From positions 159,809 through 223,808 of the forward strand of contig SWDM01000013.1 in assembly GCA_005116835.1 (NCBI GenBank): a stretch of 64,000 nt of DNA, in the 5' to 3' direction. Origin of the DNA: Nitrospira sp. (GTDB lineage: Bacteria; Nitrospirota; Nitrospiria; Nitrospirales; Nitrospiraceae). Position 1 is the first letter of the stretch; every line of letters begins with the position of its first letter. Positions 34,704 through 43,091 of this stretch are shown piece after piece. The notes below the pieces were generated by a model that worked only from the letters and a program-made list of their open reading frames with translations, had not been told where the DNA came from and did no database searches. A program made the translations under genes and the position numbers.

Positions 34704-35779
34704 CAGCCGCGCCCTTGATAATTTTTCTCAACCCATGTCCGGTAGGCGCCAGATTGCACATTGCTGACCCAGCTCTGGTTATCCAGATACCACCGCACAG
34801 TTTTACGAATGCCGGTCTCGAAGGTTTCCGCAGGTTTCCAGCCCAATTCACGCTCGATCTTGCTGGCATCGATGGCGTAGCGGCGATCATGGCCTGGCCG
34901 GTCAGCGACATGAGTGATTAGGGAGCGGTAAGTAGTAAGTGGGGAGTGGGTAGTAGAAAGTGGGCGGAGTTCATCCAGGAGCGCGCATATTGCGTGGACG
35001 ATTTCGATATTAGGTTTTTCGTTGCAGCCGCCGATGTTGTAGACCTCGCCTACTCGGCCTGCTTCAAGCACCCGACGGATGGCACTGCAATGATCTTTTA
35101 CATACAGCCAATCGCGGATCTGCTGGCCGTCACCGTATACCGGCAGCGGCTTGCCTGAAACGGCATTGACGATCATGAGCGGGATGAGCTTCTCTGGGAA
35201 ATGGTAGGGACCATAGTTGTTGGAGCAATTGGTGGTGAGCGCCGGTAACCCATAGGTATGGTGGTAGGCGCGCACCAAGTGATCGCTTGCGGCCTTGCTT
35301 GCCGAGTACGGACTGTTTGGCTCATAACGGCGAGTTTCGCTGAAACCTGGTTCACCCTTATCTAGGGAGCCATAGACCTCGTCGGTCGACACATGAAGGA
35401 AACGGAAGCTCTGTTTTGTCTCGCTACTCAACCCGCCCCAGTAGCCGCGCACGGCTTCCAATAGCCGGAACGTGCCGACGATGTTGGTCTGGATAAAATC
35501 TTCCGGGCCGTGGATTGAACGGTCCACATGGCTTTCAGCAGCGAAGTTAATGACGGCGCGCGGTTTGTGTTCGTTGAGTAGACTGGCTACCAAATCAGCA
35601 TCGCCAATGTCGCCACGTATGAACGTATGTCGTCTGTCGCCTTGCAGGCTTGCAAGGTTCTCCAAATTACCGGCATAGGTGAGCTTGTCGAGATTGATAA
35701 CAGACTCGTCACTCCGGCACAGCCAGTCCAAAACAAAATTTGAACCGATAAACCCAGCCCCACCCGTTACTAGAATCAT
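34703..35779 (-). CDS. rfbB: dTDP-glucose 4,6-dehydratase
   Basis: Second enzyme of dTDP-rhamnose synthesis. [19 protein letters not shown] is the NAD loop, [14 protein letters not shown] and [14 protein letters not shown] the catalytic Thr-Asp-Glu and Tyr-x3-Lys set, and [17 protein letters not shown] the C-terminal family motif. Just before that motif, residues about 272-286 ([13 protein letters not shown]) are translated from a heptamer repeat inserted in a surface loop, lengthening the protein to 358 residues. The fold should tolerate it, because it falls between conserved blocks. Confidence 0.94.
   Translation of the reverse strand: MILVTGGAGFIGSNFVLDWLCRSDESVINLDKLTYAGNLENLASLQGDRRHTFIRGDIGDADLVASLLNEHKPRAVINFAAESHVDRSIHGPEDFIQTNIVGTFRLLEAVRGYWGGLSSETKQSFRFLHVSTDEVYGSLDKGEPGFSETRRYEPNSPYSASKAASDHLVRAYHHTYGLPALTTNCSNNYGPYHFPEKLIPLMIVNAVSGKPLPVYGDGQQIRDWLYVKDHCSAIRRVLEAGRVGEVYNIGGCNEKPNIEIVHAICALLDELRPLSTTHSPLTTYRSLITHVADRPGHDRRYAIDASKIERELGWKPAETFETGIRKTVRWYLDNQSWVSNVQSGAYRTWVEKNYQGRG
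34921..34966. repeat. Heptamer repeat inserted in frame inside rfbB
   Basis: Units GTAAGTA, GTAAGTG, GGGAGTG, GGTAGTA on the plus strand, about six in all. On the coding strand they read without a stop as Thr/Ser/Leu-rich residues. The unit family equals that of 33284-33341 and 33706-33814, so the three form a local group. Confidence 0.7.
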
Positions 35780-35878
35780 TCCATATCCTTCAAATACCTG
35801 TTCTCTCTACAACAATGCTTTCTGCTCCCCTCATCGTCACAGACGGACACGAGGCCTGCCATTGAGCCCGTGCAACCC

Positions 35879-37093
35879 CTAAAGCGCCCTTTCCTCACGA
35901 GAAGACCCGAGATCCTGAGCTACGATCAGACATCCAGCAATCAGCATGAACAACAAAGCTAACTCGGCTCCGAAAGAAGCATCGACCATCCCATGCAACA
36001 GGATTGTCACAAGACTGCCGATTGCTGCAAGCCACAATGCCTTAGCTAAATTGCTTCTCGTTGACCAAGCAAGTTTGAACAAGAATACTGTGTAATACCC
36101 TATCCATGCCAAAAAAGCCGCCAAGCCAATCATGCCTGTTTCTGCGCCGACATTAAGTACCTGATTATGAGCCTGTCTCAGGTCGAGTGGGCCGTCAGGG
36201 AGTTGATATTTCGTACGGCTTGCCATGAAACACTTGGCCCCAACCCCCAAAAGGGGACGATCTTGAACCATGGCGAGCGCACCCGTCCAAGTCCCAAACC
36301 GTGATTCAAAGCTTGCATCATGCTGTAGCTTCGTCAGCTCGTGTGCTCGATCACGAATTACGGAGCTCGTAGCTAGTCCAAGTCCCAATCCAGCAATGAG
36401 GACAGCCGCAGCGATAGCGGGCCACCAACTTCTCTGCAAAACAACAAAGATGATGCTGACCAGCAGCAGAACAATCCACATCGACCTGGTATAGGTAAAA
36501 ATGAGGGCCGCGATCGAGAGCAGAGCGACCAGTCCAATAAGGAACCACTCTCTCTTGTCCCACCGGACATGGTAGGCCACGCCCATCATGAATGAAAGAA
36601 CCATGACCAGGTATGGGGCAACCGCCCCAAGTGAGAGGATGTAAAGCCGATCAATTTCGGTATGCATACGCACTGCCTCAGAGATCGTCTTCCACAGACC
36701 CGCAACATCGCCAATGCCAATACCAATCACCACGGCCCAAAACAGCTGTATTATTCTCCGCTCTGAATCGACGACATTAACTATGAGAAGAAAAAAAGAC
36801 ACATACATGAGAACATCTGAAACGCCTTTGAGCCCACATTCTGAATTGAAGGTACTGAGAAGAGTAGCGCCCAGCCAAGCGAGCAAGAACCAGCCCAATC
36901 TGGGTATTTTGATTTTGATATCGCGCGTGATGGCCATCTTTACAAGCCAACACACCAACGCACTGACGAAACAAATCGTCTTCGGCGTTTCAGCAAGGGG
37001 TATGGCAACAATCATGGCCAGAAGAGACCACCAGATCGCTTTATCGAGATACCCTAAAACTTTGGTTGTTTGAACTGACTGACTCTCGTCCAC
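35879..37093 (-). CDS. O-antigen ligase/polymerase family membrane protein (WaaL-like)
   Basis: 404-residue integral membrane protein with about ten to eleven helices. A large periplasmic loop near residues 230-310 contains RFGTWTGALAMVQDRPLLG and QAHNQVLNVGAETG, the hallmark of the Wzy_C family (arginine and His essential in WaaL). It would attach the finished O-chain to lipid A-core, or polymerise units; the two roles cannot be told apart by sequence. No second protein of this type was seen in the window. It lies 99 nt upstream of rfbB and 40 nt after the methyltransferase. Confidence 0.88.
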   Translation of the reverse strand: MDESQSVQTTKVLGYLDKAIWWSLLAMIVAIPLAETPKTICFVSALVCWLVKMAITRDIKIKIPRLGWFLLAWLGATLLSTFNSECGLKGVSDVLMYVSFFLLIVNVVDSERRIIQLFWAVVIGIGIGDVAGLWKTISEAVRMHTEIDRLYILSLGAVAPYLVMVLSFMMGVAYHVRWDKREWFLIGLVALLSIAALIFTYTRSMWIVLLLVSIIFVVLQRSWWPAIAAAVLIAGLGLGLATSSVIRDRAHELTKLQHDASFESRFGTWTGALAMVQDRPLLGVGAKCFMASRTKYQLPDGPLDLRQAHNQVLNVGAETGMIGLAAFLAWIGYYTVFLFKLAWSTRSNLAKALWLAAIGSLVTILLHGMVDASFGAELALLFMLIAGCLIVAQDLGSSREERAL

Positions 37094-37133
37094 CTAACTA
37101 CATGTCCCATTCCATTCGACTACTCTCATCCAG

Positions 37134-37850
37134 CTACAATTTCCTAGCTTGCACGATAAGAATTTCGCCAAACAGCAAAGGTTCTGACAACACGAGTTCT
37201 CGGACCATCGCCCTAGCCTTGTCGTGCAGAACTTGCGATCTCCCGCGCGTATGGAGCAGTCGCCTCAGCAGTTGGTAGAGTAATGAGTGTTTCTTCAGGC
37301 AGCGGTTTGTCTCAACCCGCTCGATCGAGAAACCGTTCCGTGCGAGGATGTGCCGAAGCTCAAAGAACGAAACTGGATTGATATGGTCAACCGGCAACTC
37401 CTTATTCGTTTTAGGGTCATGATTGACCATGGCCGTGAAATAATTCTGATAGCCATTCAGCAGGATACTAACTCGTGATTTGATTGAAAGGATATTGGGG
37501 GTGCTCAGAAATAGTTTTCCGCCCATTCTCAGAACGCGGGCAGCTTCCCTTATCAGGTGCCAAGGGTTTTCAAGATGCTCTATCGCCTCAATGGAAGTCA
37601 CATAATCAAACTTATCTGAGGGATACGGCCACCGCTGATTAAGATCGACCCGATCGCAAGTCAAGCCAGGCACCCTGAACCGTTCAGGAACAATGTCTCC
37701 GCAGGAGACCTCATATCCTAACTCTTTCGCGTGAGCGGCAAACGCCCCTTCACCAGTCGGCACATCAAGAAGGCAACCTGCTTTTTCAGCTCGAAGGAGC
37801 GAGAGGACCACATCATGCACTAGGGATGCAGCATCAGGACTCGCAAGCAT
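37134..37850 (-). CDS. SAM-dependent class I methyltransferase (paralogue of 51809-52558)
   Basis: 238 residues: CLLDVPTGEGAFAAHAKELG is motif I, VTSIEAIEHLENPWHLIREA the motif IV region and GGKLFLSTPNILSIKSRVS the next strand. The C-terminal block HINPVSFFELRHILARNGF and LSEPLLFGEILIVQARKL is shared almost word for word with the methyltransferase at 51809-52558, so the two are duplicates with probably related substrates. It is placed between the ligase gene and a broken nucleotidyltransferase. Sugar target not known. Confidence 0.88.
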   Translation of the reverse strand: MLASPDAASLVHDVVLSLLRAEKAGCLLDVPTGEGAFAAHAKELGYEVSCGDIVPERFRVPGLTCDRVDLNQRWPYPSDKFDYVTSIEAIEHLENPWHLIREAARVLRMGGKLFLSTPNILSIKSRVSILLNGYQNYFTAMVNHDPKTNKELPVDHINPVSFFELRHILARNGFSIERVETNRCLKKHSLLYQLLRRLLHTRGRSQVLHDKARAMVRELVLSEPLLFGEILIVQARKL

Positions 37851-37952
37851 GTTTAGCTCTCATGAGTCGACTCGCCGCAACAAAGACTTCTTCCACGGAA
37901 ATTTGACGCACTGGCAACTGGCTTCTACTGGAACTGAGGTCTGACATGACTA

Positions 37953-38249
37953 TTACATCCATGGTATTGCCTCCCGCTTCACACGTTCGGCAAACCGCCC
38001 GCTACATTGTGGTGTCGTGATAATATCCACCTTGAAGGGCACAAATGATTCCTCGAACCGATCGGTCATTTCTGCAATCACCTGACGAGAAATGTCCGCA
38101 TCGATCTATATATCGTAGTCTGAGTTCCAGCGGTGATCACGGCGGGCTCGGGATCCATACAGATAGACTCTGGCCTGCGACGGAATATGCTCTTTGAGCA
38201 GCCAGCGAATATAGGCTTCAGATCGGTCAATCAGTTCTTGCCTGGTCAT
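37953..38249 (-). pseudogene. MNT nucleotidyltransferase gene with one in-frame TAG
   Basis: From the ATG at 38249 the frame reads MTRQELIDRSEAYIRWLL and VYLYGSRARRDHRWNSDYDI, then TAG, then IDADISRQVIAEMTDRFEE up to a TAA at 37953. The TAG stands where relatives have Trp (SDYDLWIDADI type), a one-base change of TGG. Both halves are otherwise open and well conserved. The GS-x-DxD active site is just before the stop. A 37-codon frame (37834-37947) follows but shows no HEPN features. The region fills most of the 456-base gap between fcl and the methyltransferase. Confidence 0.72.
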
Positions 38250-38306
38250 GTGCATCGAAAAAGCCTTCGTAGAAGTTTTCTTGAGTCATGCCAGTTAACC
38301 GCCTTC

Positions 38307-39236
38307 CTAATACCGTTTATGCTCCACATACCAACGGTAGGTGCCGCCGATGCCCTCGCGGAGCGATAGGCGCGGCGCCCACCCCATGGCCGCTATCCGA
38401 CGACTGTCAAGCAGCTTTCTGGGCGTGCCGTCCGGCTTGGTTCGATCCCACCGAATCTCCCCGTTGTAGCCCACCGCCTCCGCTACCAAGACCGCCAATT
38501 CGGCGATCGGAATATCTTGCCCCGCCCCTACGTTGACAATGTCCTCCCCCGAATGCCGCTCCATCAAGACCAGACAGGCTTCGGCACAGTCGTCCACATG
38601 CAGAAATTCTCGGCGAGGACTTCCGCTTCCCCAGAGCGTCGGCAATTCGCCGGTCTGTTTCGCTTCATGAAATCTGCGGATAAGCGCCGGCAGCACATGC
38701 GCCGTCGCAAGATCGAAGTTGTCGTTGGAGCCGTACAGATTCGTAGGCATGGCTGCAATAAAATCACACCCATATTGCCGTCGATAGGCCTGGCACATCT
38801 TTATGCCGGCAATCTTTGCAATGGCATACCACTCATTCGTCGGCTCTAACGGTCCTGTCAGCAAATACTCCTCTCGTATTGGCTGAGGACAGTCACGGGG
38901 ATAGATGCAAGAAGACCCCAACAGTAACAATTTCTTGACCCGGTGGAGATAGGCCTGATGAATCAGGTTGGTTTGAATCGCAAGGTTCTCGTAAAGAAAC
39001 TCTGCGGGGAATGAGCTGTTGGCAAGAATCCCGCCGACTTTTGCCGCCGCGATCAGGACATACTCGGGATTTGTTTCAGCAAAAAACTGTTCGACCTGCC
39101 GACTGTCTCTCAAGTCAAGCTCTTGACTCGTCCGATACAGCAGATTCCTGTACCCCTTGGCCTGAAGAAGCCGAACGAGAGTCGACCCGACCATGCCCCG
39201 ATGACCAGCTATATAAATACGCGCATCTGTCTCCAC
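38307..39236 (-). CDS. fcl: GDP-L-fucose synthase
   Basis: Epimerises and reduces GDP-4-keto-6-deoxymannose to GDP-L-fucose. IYIAGHRGMVGSTLVRLLQ is the NADP loop, LLLGSSCIYPRDCPQPI and EWYAIAKIAGIKMCQAYR (Tyr-x3-Lys) are Fcl signatures, and LWGSGSPRREFLHVDDCA follows. The 309 residues match the family. It lies 9 nt after gmd, so the two form the fucose unit, fed by ManC from the left edge of the window. Confidence 0.94.
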   Translation of the reverse strand: METDARIYIAGHRGMVGSTLVRLLQAKGYRNLLYRTSQELDLRDSRQVEQFFAETNPEYVLIAAAKVGGILANSSFPAEFLYENLAIQTNLIHQAYLHRVKKLLLLGSSCIYPRDCPQPIREEYLLTGPLEPTNEWYAIAKIAGIKMCQAYRRQYGCDFIAAMPTNLYGSNDNFDLATAHVLPALIRRFHEAKQTGELPTLWGSGSPRREFLHVDDCAEACLVLMERHSGEDIVNVGAGQDIPIAELAVLVAEAVGYNGEIRWDRTKPDGTPRKLLDSRRIAAMGWAPRLSLREGIGGTYRWYVEHKRY

Positions 39237-39245
39237 GACTTACAC

Positions 39246-40259
39246 CTATTTCGCTCGGATATGGTTTTTTGTGCCGTCGAGCCGCTCGCGCTCAGCCTCC
39301 AGATCCGCATCTGCCATCATCGTGGCCAGCTCTTTAAAGCGCACCCTCGGCTGCCACTGCAACTGCTTCTTCGCTTTGCCGGCGTCGCCGATAAGCAGAT
39401 CCACTTCTGTCGGGCGATAATACTTCGGATCGATCTTCACGTATCGCGTCCAGTCAAGACCGAGATGTCCGAATGCCACTTCCAAGAACTCTCGAACCGT
39501 ATGGGTTTCGCCCGTCGCAATCACATAATCATCAGGCTGGTCTTGCTGCATCATCAGCCACATCGCCTCCACATAATCGCCCGCATATCCCCAATCCCGC
39601 TTCGCGTCCAAGTTGCCCAAGTACAAGTCCTGCTGCAATCCGAGCTTGATGCGAGCCGCTGCCTTGGTGATCTTCCGCGTCACGAACGTCTCTCCACGAC
39701 GGGGGGACTCATGATTGAACAGAATGCCGCTGCAGGCAAAGAAATTGTACGCCTCCCGGTAATTGACCGTCATCCAGTGCGCATAGAGCTTGGCTGCGCC
39801 ATAAGGGCTTCTCGGGTAAAACGGGGTGGTCTCCCGTTGCGGAATCTCCTGAACCTTGCCGAACATTTCACTTGAGGAGGCCTGATAGAATTTCGGCCTG
39901 AGCCCGGACTCTCGAATGGCCTCAAGCAATCGAGTGGTACCGAGGCCTGTCACGTCCCCCGTATACTCGGGAATATCGAAACTGACTCGCACGTGACTCT
40001 GCGCACCTAGATTGTAGATTTCATCCGGCTGAATCGTCCGAAGAATCCTATTGAGCGAACTGGCATCATTCAAATCCCCGTAGATCAATCGCAATCGAAC
40101 GTCCGGTGCATGAGGGTCTTGGTAGAGCTGGTCGATCCTGGCTGTATTAAATGAACTGGAGCGCCGAATCACGCCATAGACTTCATAGCCCTTACTCAGA
40201 AGAAGTTCAGTAAGGTACGATCCATCCTGGCCCGTAATGCCTGTAATCAGAGCTTTCAT
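39246..40259 (-). CDS. gmd: GDP-mannose 4,6-dehydratase
   Basis: Converts GDP-mannose to GDP-4-keto-6-deoxymannose. [20 protein letters not shown] starts the protein, [17 protein letters not shown] and [15 protein letters not shown] are the catalytic motifs, and [20 protein letters not shown] is a Gmd signature. I set the start at the ATG at 40259, which has GAGGAG about 11 nt upstream; the longer frame to 40295 adds nothing conserved. The 337-residue length fits. It is followed by fcl. Confidence 0.94.
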   Translation of the reverse strand: MKALITGITGQDGSYLTELLLSKGYEVYGVIRRSSSFNTARIDQLYQDPHAPDVRLRLIYGDLNDASSLNRILRTIQPDEIYNLGAQSHVRVSFDIPEYTGDVTGLGTTRLLEAIRESGLRPKFYQASSSEMFGKVQEIPQRETTPFYPRSPYGAAKLYAHWMTVNYREAYNFFACSGILFNHESPRRGETFVTRKITKAAARIKLGLQQDLYLGNLDAKRDWGYAGDYVEAMWLMMQQDQPDDYVIATGETHTVREFLEVAFGHLGLDWTRYVKIDPKYYRPTEVDLLIGDAGKAKKQLQWQPRVRFKELATMMADADLEAERERLDGTKNHIRAK

Positions 40260-40362
40260 TGGCAAACTTGCTCCTCTATTTGTGGCCAATCTCAATCAAT
40301 ACGGCAGCCGGCAGTTTTTGTTGGTCAAGAGAGGGGCGGCTGCACCACCGACCTTGCTCGCA

Positions 40363-40875
40363 TTACACCTGCGCCACATCGTTCACATCGATCTCCACCG
40401 CTGCGGCTTGCTGAATGAGACGAACGCCCAGCACCAAACGGTGGCGTTTTTCTTTTCGCAAGAGAATTCCACGCACGCCTTGGAGCGGTCCACGAATGAC
40501 CTCGACCGTCATGCCCTCGTGCAGATACGGATGCGGGTCATAGGGCAAGACGCTCATCATCAACGTCTTGATCGCCCCAATCTCCTCATCCGCAATCGGC
40601 TCCGGGCAATGGCCTGCCCCAACAATATCGACCACACCGATCGTCTTCAGTACCGGCAGCTTTTGCTCCAAGGCAAATCGGACGAAGCAGTATCCTGAAA
40701 AAAGCGGGACTTCGACTTCCTTCTTCCGATCCTTCCACTGACTCAGACGCTTGACCGTCGGCAATAACGGCTCAATGCCTTGATTCGTAAGCTGGTCGCG
40801 TACGATCTTTTCGTGGCGAGACCTGGTCCGAAGGGCGTACCAACGGGGATCGTTTGTTTGGTTTGATTGGTTCAT
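40363..40875 (-). CDS. NusG-family antiterminator (RfaH/UpxY-like)
   Basis: 170-residue NusG paralogue. After a repeat-encoded start (MNQSNQTND), RWYALRTRSRHEKIVRDQL and PLFSGYCFVRF form the NGN domain that contacts RNA polymerase; PYLHEGMTVEVIRGPLQGVR is the C-terminal KOW motif. Such specialised NusG proteins keep RNA polymerase going through long glycan operons. Its location directly ahead of gmd-fcl and the O-antigen genes fits this. The ATG overlaps the stop of the broken four-helix gene by 4 nt, inside a 9-mer repeat. I found no clear ops-type element. Confidence 0.88.
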   Translation of the reverse strand: MNQSNQTNDPRWYALRTRSRHEKIVRDQLTNQGIEPLLPTVKRLSQWKDRKKEVEVPLFSGYCFVRFALEQKLPVLKTIGVVDIVGAGHCPEPIADEEIGAIKTLMMSVLPYDPHPYLHEGMTVEVIRGPLQGVRGILLRKEKRHRLVLGVRLIQQAAAVEIDVNDVAQV

Positions 40876-40899
40876 TTGGTTTGTTTGGTTTGTTTGGTG
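40851..40899. repeat. 9-mer repeat giving a stop/start overlap
   Basis: Units of the pattern TTTGGTTYR on the plus strand (GTTTGTTTG, GTTTGATTG, GTTCATTTG and similar). On the coding strand the unit AACCAAATG writes the last residues RTKQTKQTK and the TGA of the four-helix gene and, overlapping, the ATG and first residues of the NusG-like gene. Confidence 0.78.
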
Positions 40900-41255
40900 C
40901 GCAGGTATTTGATGAGGCCGGAGATGATTCGCCCCACTTTGTCGGCCTGCGCGTAAATCGACTCAAATGAATCCTTGGACAAATATCCTTGGTCCACCGC
41001 GATATACAGATGGCTTCGAACTTCCGCAGATGACGACATGGCAATGAACAGAAACTGCACGAACTCTTTGCTCGAGCGACGCACAAACCCTTAGGCAATA
41101 TTGGCCATCACCGAACCTGCAGCGCTCTGAATCTGATTACAGAGACGCGCGTCTCGTTTCCATGCAGAGTTCTGCTCGATGGCTTCGTAAACTTGCCGTG
41201 TCAGCTGTCGAGCTTCTTTCCAACAATCGAGATCTTCAAAACGAGTGAGCTTCAT
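40872..41255 (-). pseudogene. Four-helix-bundle protein gene with one in-frame TAA
   Basis: The ATG at 41255 opens MKLTRFEDLDCWKEARQLTR and continues to AAGSVMANIA, where a TAA (41091-41093) interrupts; the frame goes on with GFVRRSSKEFVQFLFIAMSS to 40872. Relatives have Glu at the stop position (NIAEG), so a GAA to TAA change explains it. The rest of the gene is undamaged, with a repeat-encoded C-terminus. An intact relative lies at 33342-33695. Translation re-initiation at an internal codon cannot be excluded. Confidence 0.75.
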
Positions 41256-41261
41256 AACTAA

Positions 41262-41358
41262 ATTGGTTCGTTTGGTTTGTTTTGTTCATCTGGTTTATTT
41301 GGTTGGCCGATCCTTCCAACCAGACAAACTAAACAAACCTCCTCAACCAAATGAACCA
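41262..41358. repeat. 9-mer hairpin element, copy A
   Basis: Left arm of TTTGGTTYR units, a GGTTGG-CCGATCCTT-CCAACC stem-loop, and a right arm of AACAAACC/AACCAAATG units. It is nearly the same as copy B (41435-41518), including the loop. The pair occupies most of the 281-base gap upstream of the broken four-helix gene. Confidence 0.8.
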
Positions 41359-41434
41359 TCCCCGGACGCAGCTCCGCCCTTTCACTTACAAAACCACTTC
41401 GCCCATCCACACAACATTGACTCAGGCGCGACGG

Positions 41435-41518
41435 CTTGTCTGATTTGTTTCGTTAATTTGGTTGGCCGATTCTTCCAACCAGACAAACAAAACAAACCTC
41501 TTCAACCAAACAAACCAG
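41435..41518. repeat. 9-mer hairpin element, copy B
   Basis: Same order as copy A: left arm, GGTTGG-CCGATTCTT-CCAACC stem-loop, right arm. Differences from copy A are mostly transitions. The stop of the winged-helix gene is 18 bases away. Confidence 0.8.
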
Positions 41519-41536
41519 TCAATGCGCCGCGTCTTA

Positions 41537-42304
41537 TCAGGACGGGCCGAGCCTCAACATCTTTTCCCGTGGCACTCCCGACTGAACCAACTGTTCTTCA
41601 CAGGCTTCCGCATGATCAAGATCGGCGATCAACACCCGGTCAAATTGCCATTGGCTGATCCCCTCAGGCAAAGACACGGGACAAGAAAGAAAAGACTTGC
41701 GCGAGCTTTCATCGATAAATCCCACACAATCGATATTCATCTCTCGAAGCGACAGATAAGCCAATTCAGCCAACTCGGTCGTTCCGTAGATCACAACCCT
41801 CTGGCCTTGAGAGGCGTCGAACGATACCATCATCTCCTTGAGCCGTGTACGAATGTCACGGTAGTACGAGAGCGAGTACTGCATGTAGAGAGAGGCCAGC
41901 CGTGACTTTTCCGTGAACCCCTGCTGTGTCAGGAGATACTTGATTCGACTACGTGGGATGGTCGTGATCTTGATATAGCCCTTGCGGGCCAGACGCTTGA
42001 GATAGAGATTGGTCAGACCGAGAGCGACGCCGAGTTTCGTCGAAAGTGAGCGCTGCGTCACGCCAGCATCACGCTCGACTTCTGAGAGCAAAATGAGATC
42101 CCGTTGACCCTGCACGTTCAAAGGCAACCCCCAACAGAGCGATGCGTTCAGGATATGAACATACAAGCCATTGTGAGTCAACAGAAATTCTTGCTCTAGG
42201 GCCCCTGAGAGCAGCCCTAGCGGGACTTCATAGTCCGAACAACTATCCGGGTGCAATGGGCACAGGCGGGAATATCTGCTCCTTAGATGCTTCGAGCGCG
42301 GCAA
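41537..42304 (-). CDS. Winged-helix regulator with a C-terminal Rossmann-like domain
   Basis: 255 residues. A winged helix-turn-helix in the middle (AGVTQRSLSTKLGVALGLTN, then YLKRLARKGYIKI) binds DNA in a MarR/EPS-regulator manner. The last 85 residues start with RVVIYGTTELAELAYLSL and have IDCVGFIDESSR and FDRVLIADLD, which look like the CoA/nucleotide-binding domain of sugar transferases. It may sense a nucleotide sugar. The first 60 residues are weakly supported; a GTG at 42115, in front of QGQRDLILLSEVE, would give a 192-residue protein. It lies at the head of the O-antigen block with the NusG-like gene. Confidence 0.75.
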   Translation of the reverse strand: MPRSKHLRSRYSRLCPLHPDSCSDYEVPLGLLSGALEQEFLLTHNGLYVHILNASLCWGLPLNVQGQRDLILLSEVERDAGVTQRSLSTKLGVALGLTNLYLKRLARKGYIKITTIPRSRIKYLLTQQGFTEKSRLASLYMQYSLSYYRDIRTRLKEMMVSFDASQGQRVVIYGTTELAELAYLSLREMNIDCVGFIDESSRKSFLSCPVSLPEGISQWQFDRVLIADLDHAEACEEQLVQSGVPREKMLRLGPS

Positions 42305-42378
42305 GATAATCCGCGCCCTCGGAAGTTCTCCTGTCGAACTGTCTCCTTGACGGGGGAGCTTACGGTTCAGGGTCCGCT

Positions 42379-42879
42379 TTAGCCCTTCACAACCCGAAGC
42401 GTGACGTACATGTTATCGACGACATTCCAGAGATATCGCCGACATCGTTTTTGGAAGTATGCGGGCAACCATCGGAAAGGTTTTCGCACATCGTAGGTGA
42501 TCTTCTCGATCTTAAAATTGGTGCGCATCCCGTAATCGGCAGGGAACTCGAAATATTGAAATGTATCTTCCGTAATATAGCGAACATGCGTTGGGTCACG
42601 GAAGGCACCACGAGATGTGTAGTAGGGAACGACGACCTCTACTGTCCCGCCAGGGCGAGAAACCCGATAGACCTCTTCCATCAGCCCAATCAGGTTGTGA
42701 ATATGCTCAATGACATGCCGGAGCCACACTACATCAACCGAATTATTTCTCAGAGGTAACGGCTTCTCAACATCACATACCACATTCACGCCGACAATGG
42801 CCCTCACATCCATACCAAGTGCACCCGAGACCTTATTGGGACCACATCCAAGATCGACAACCAGGGGTTTCGCCAGCAT
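42379..42879 (-). CDS. Short SAM-dependent methyltransferase
   Basis: 166-residue class I methyltransferase domain. VVDLGCGPNKVSGALGMD (residues 7-24) is motif I, VDVVWLRHVIEHIHNL motif IV and SRPGGTVEVVVPYYTS the following strand; GAFRDPTHVRYITEDTF is typical of the glycan-cluster group. It is smaller than most paralogues in this window. The 212 nt upstream contain a perfect palindrome AGGCTCGAGCCT (43009-43020) and no gene. Substrate unknown. Confidence 0.85.
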   Translation of the reverse strand: MLAKPLVVDLGCGPNKVSGALGMDVRAIVGVNVVCDVEKPLPLRNNSVDVVWLRHVIEHIHNLIGLMEEVYRVSRPGGTVEVVVPYYTSRGAFRDPTHVRYITEDTFQYFEFPADYGMRTNFKIEKITYDVRKPFRWLPAYFQKRCRRYLWNVVDNMYVTLRVVKG

Positions 42880-43091
42880 AAACTCTACCTACTCCTGTTT
42901 TCATACATTGTTGGACGACAACTCGAACCACCCAAGCACTTAGATCACGCTCTGCTATATCTGTTCCTGCGCGAGCGACCATTTATTGCGTGCACACCCC
43001 CGCTTCTAAGGCTCGAGCCTCAATATTCTTCTACCGATCCTTGAGAATCAGCACACATCGTATTCGACCTTCGATTCCCACTCCCTGCTTG

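Noticed and set aside
37834..37947. 37-codon frame after the broken MNT gene
   Set aside because: Too short, with no HEPN motif, and it overlaps the methyltransferase start; kept only as a remark.
39123..39875. Plus-strand frame of 250 codons opposite gmd/fcl
   Set aside because: Both minus-strand genes have full motif sets; the opposite frame has none.
43009..43020. Palindrome AGGCTCGAGCCT as an operator
   Set aside because: A single 12-base palindrome with no second copy and no certain promoter; not enough to claim a binding site.
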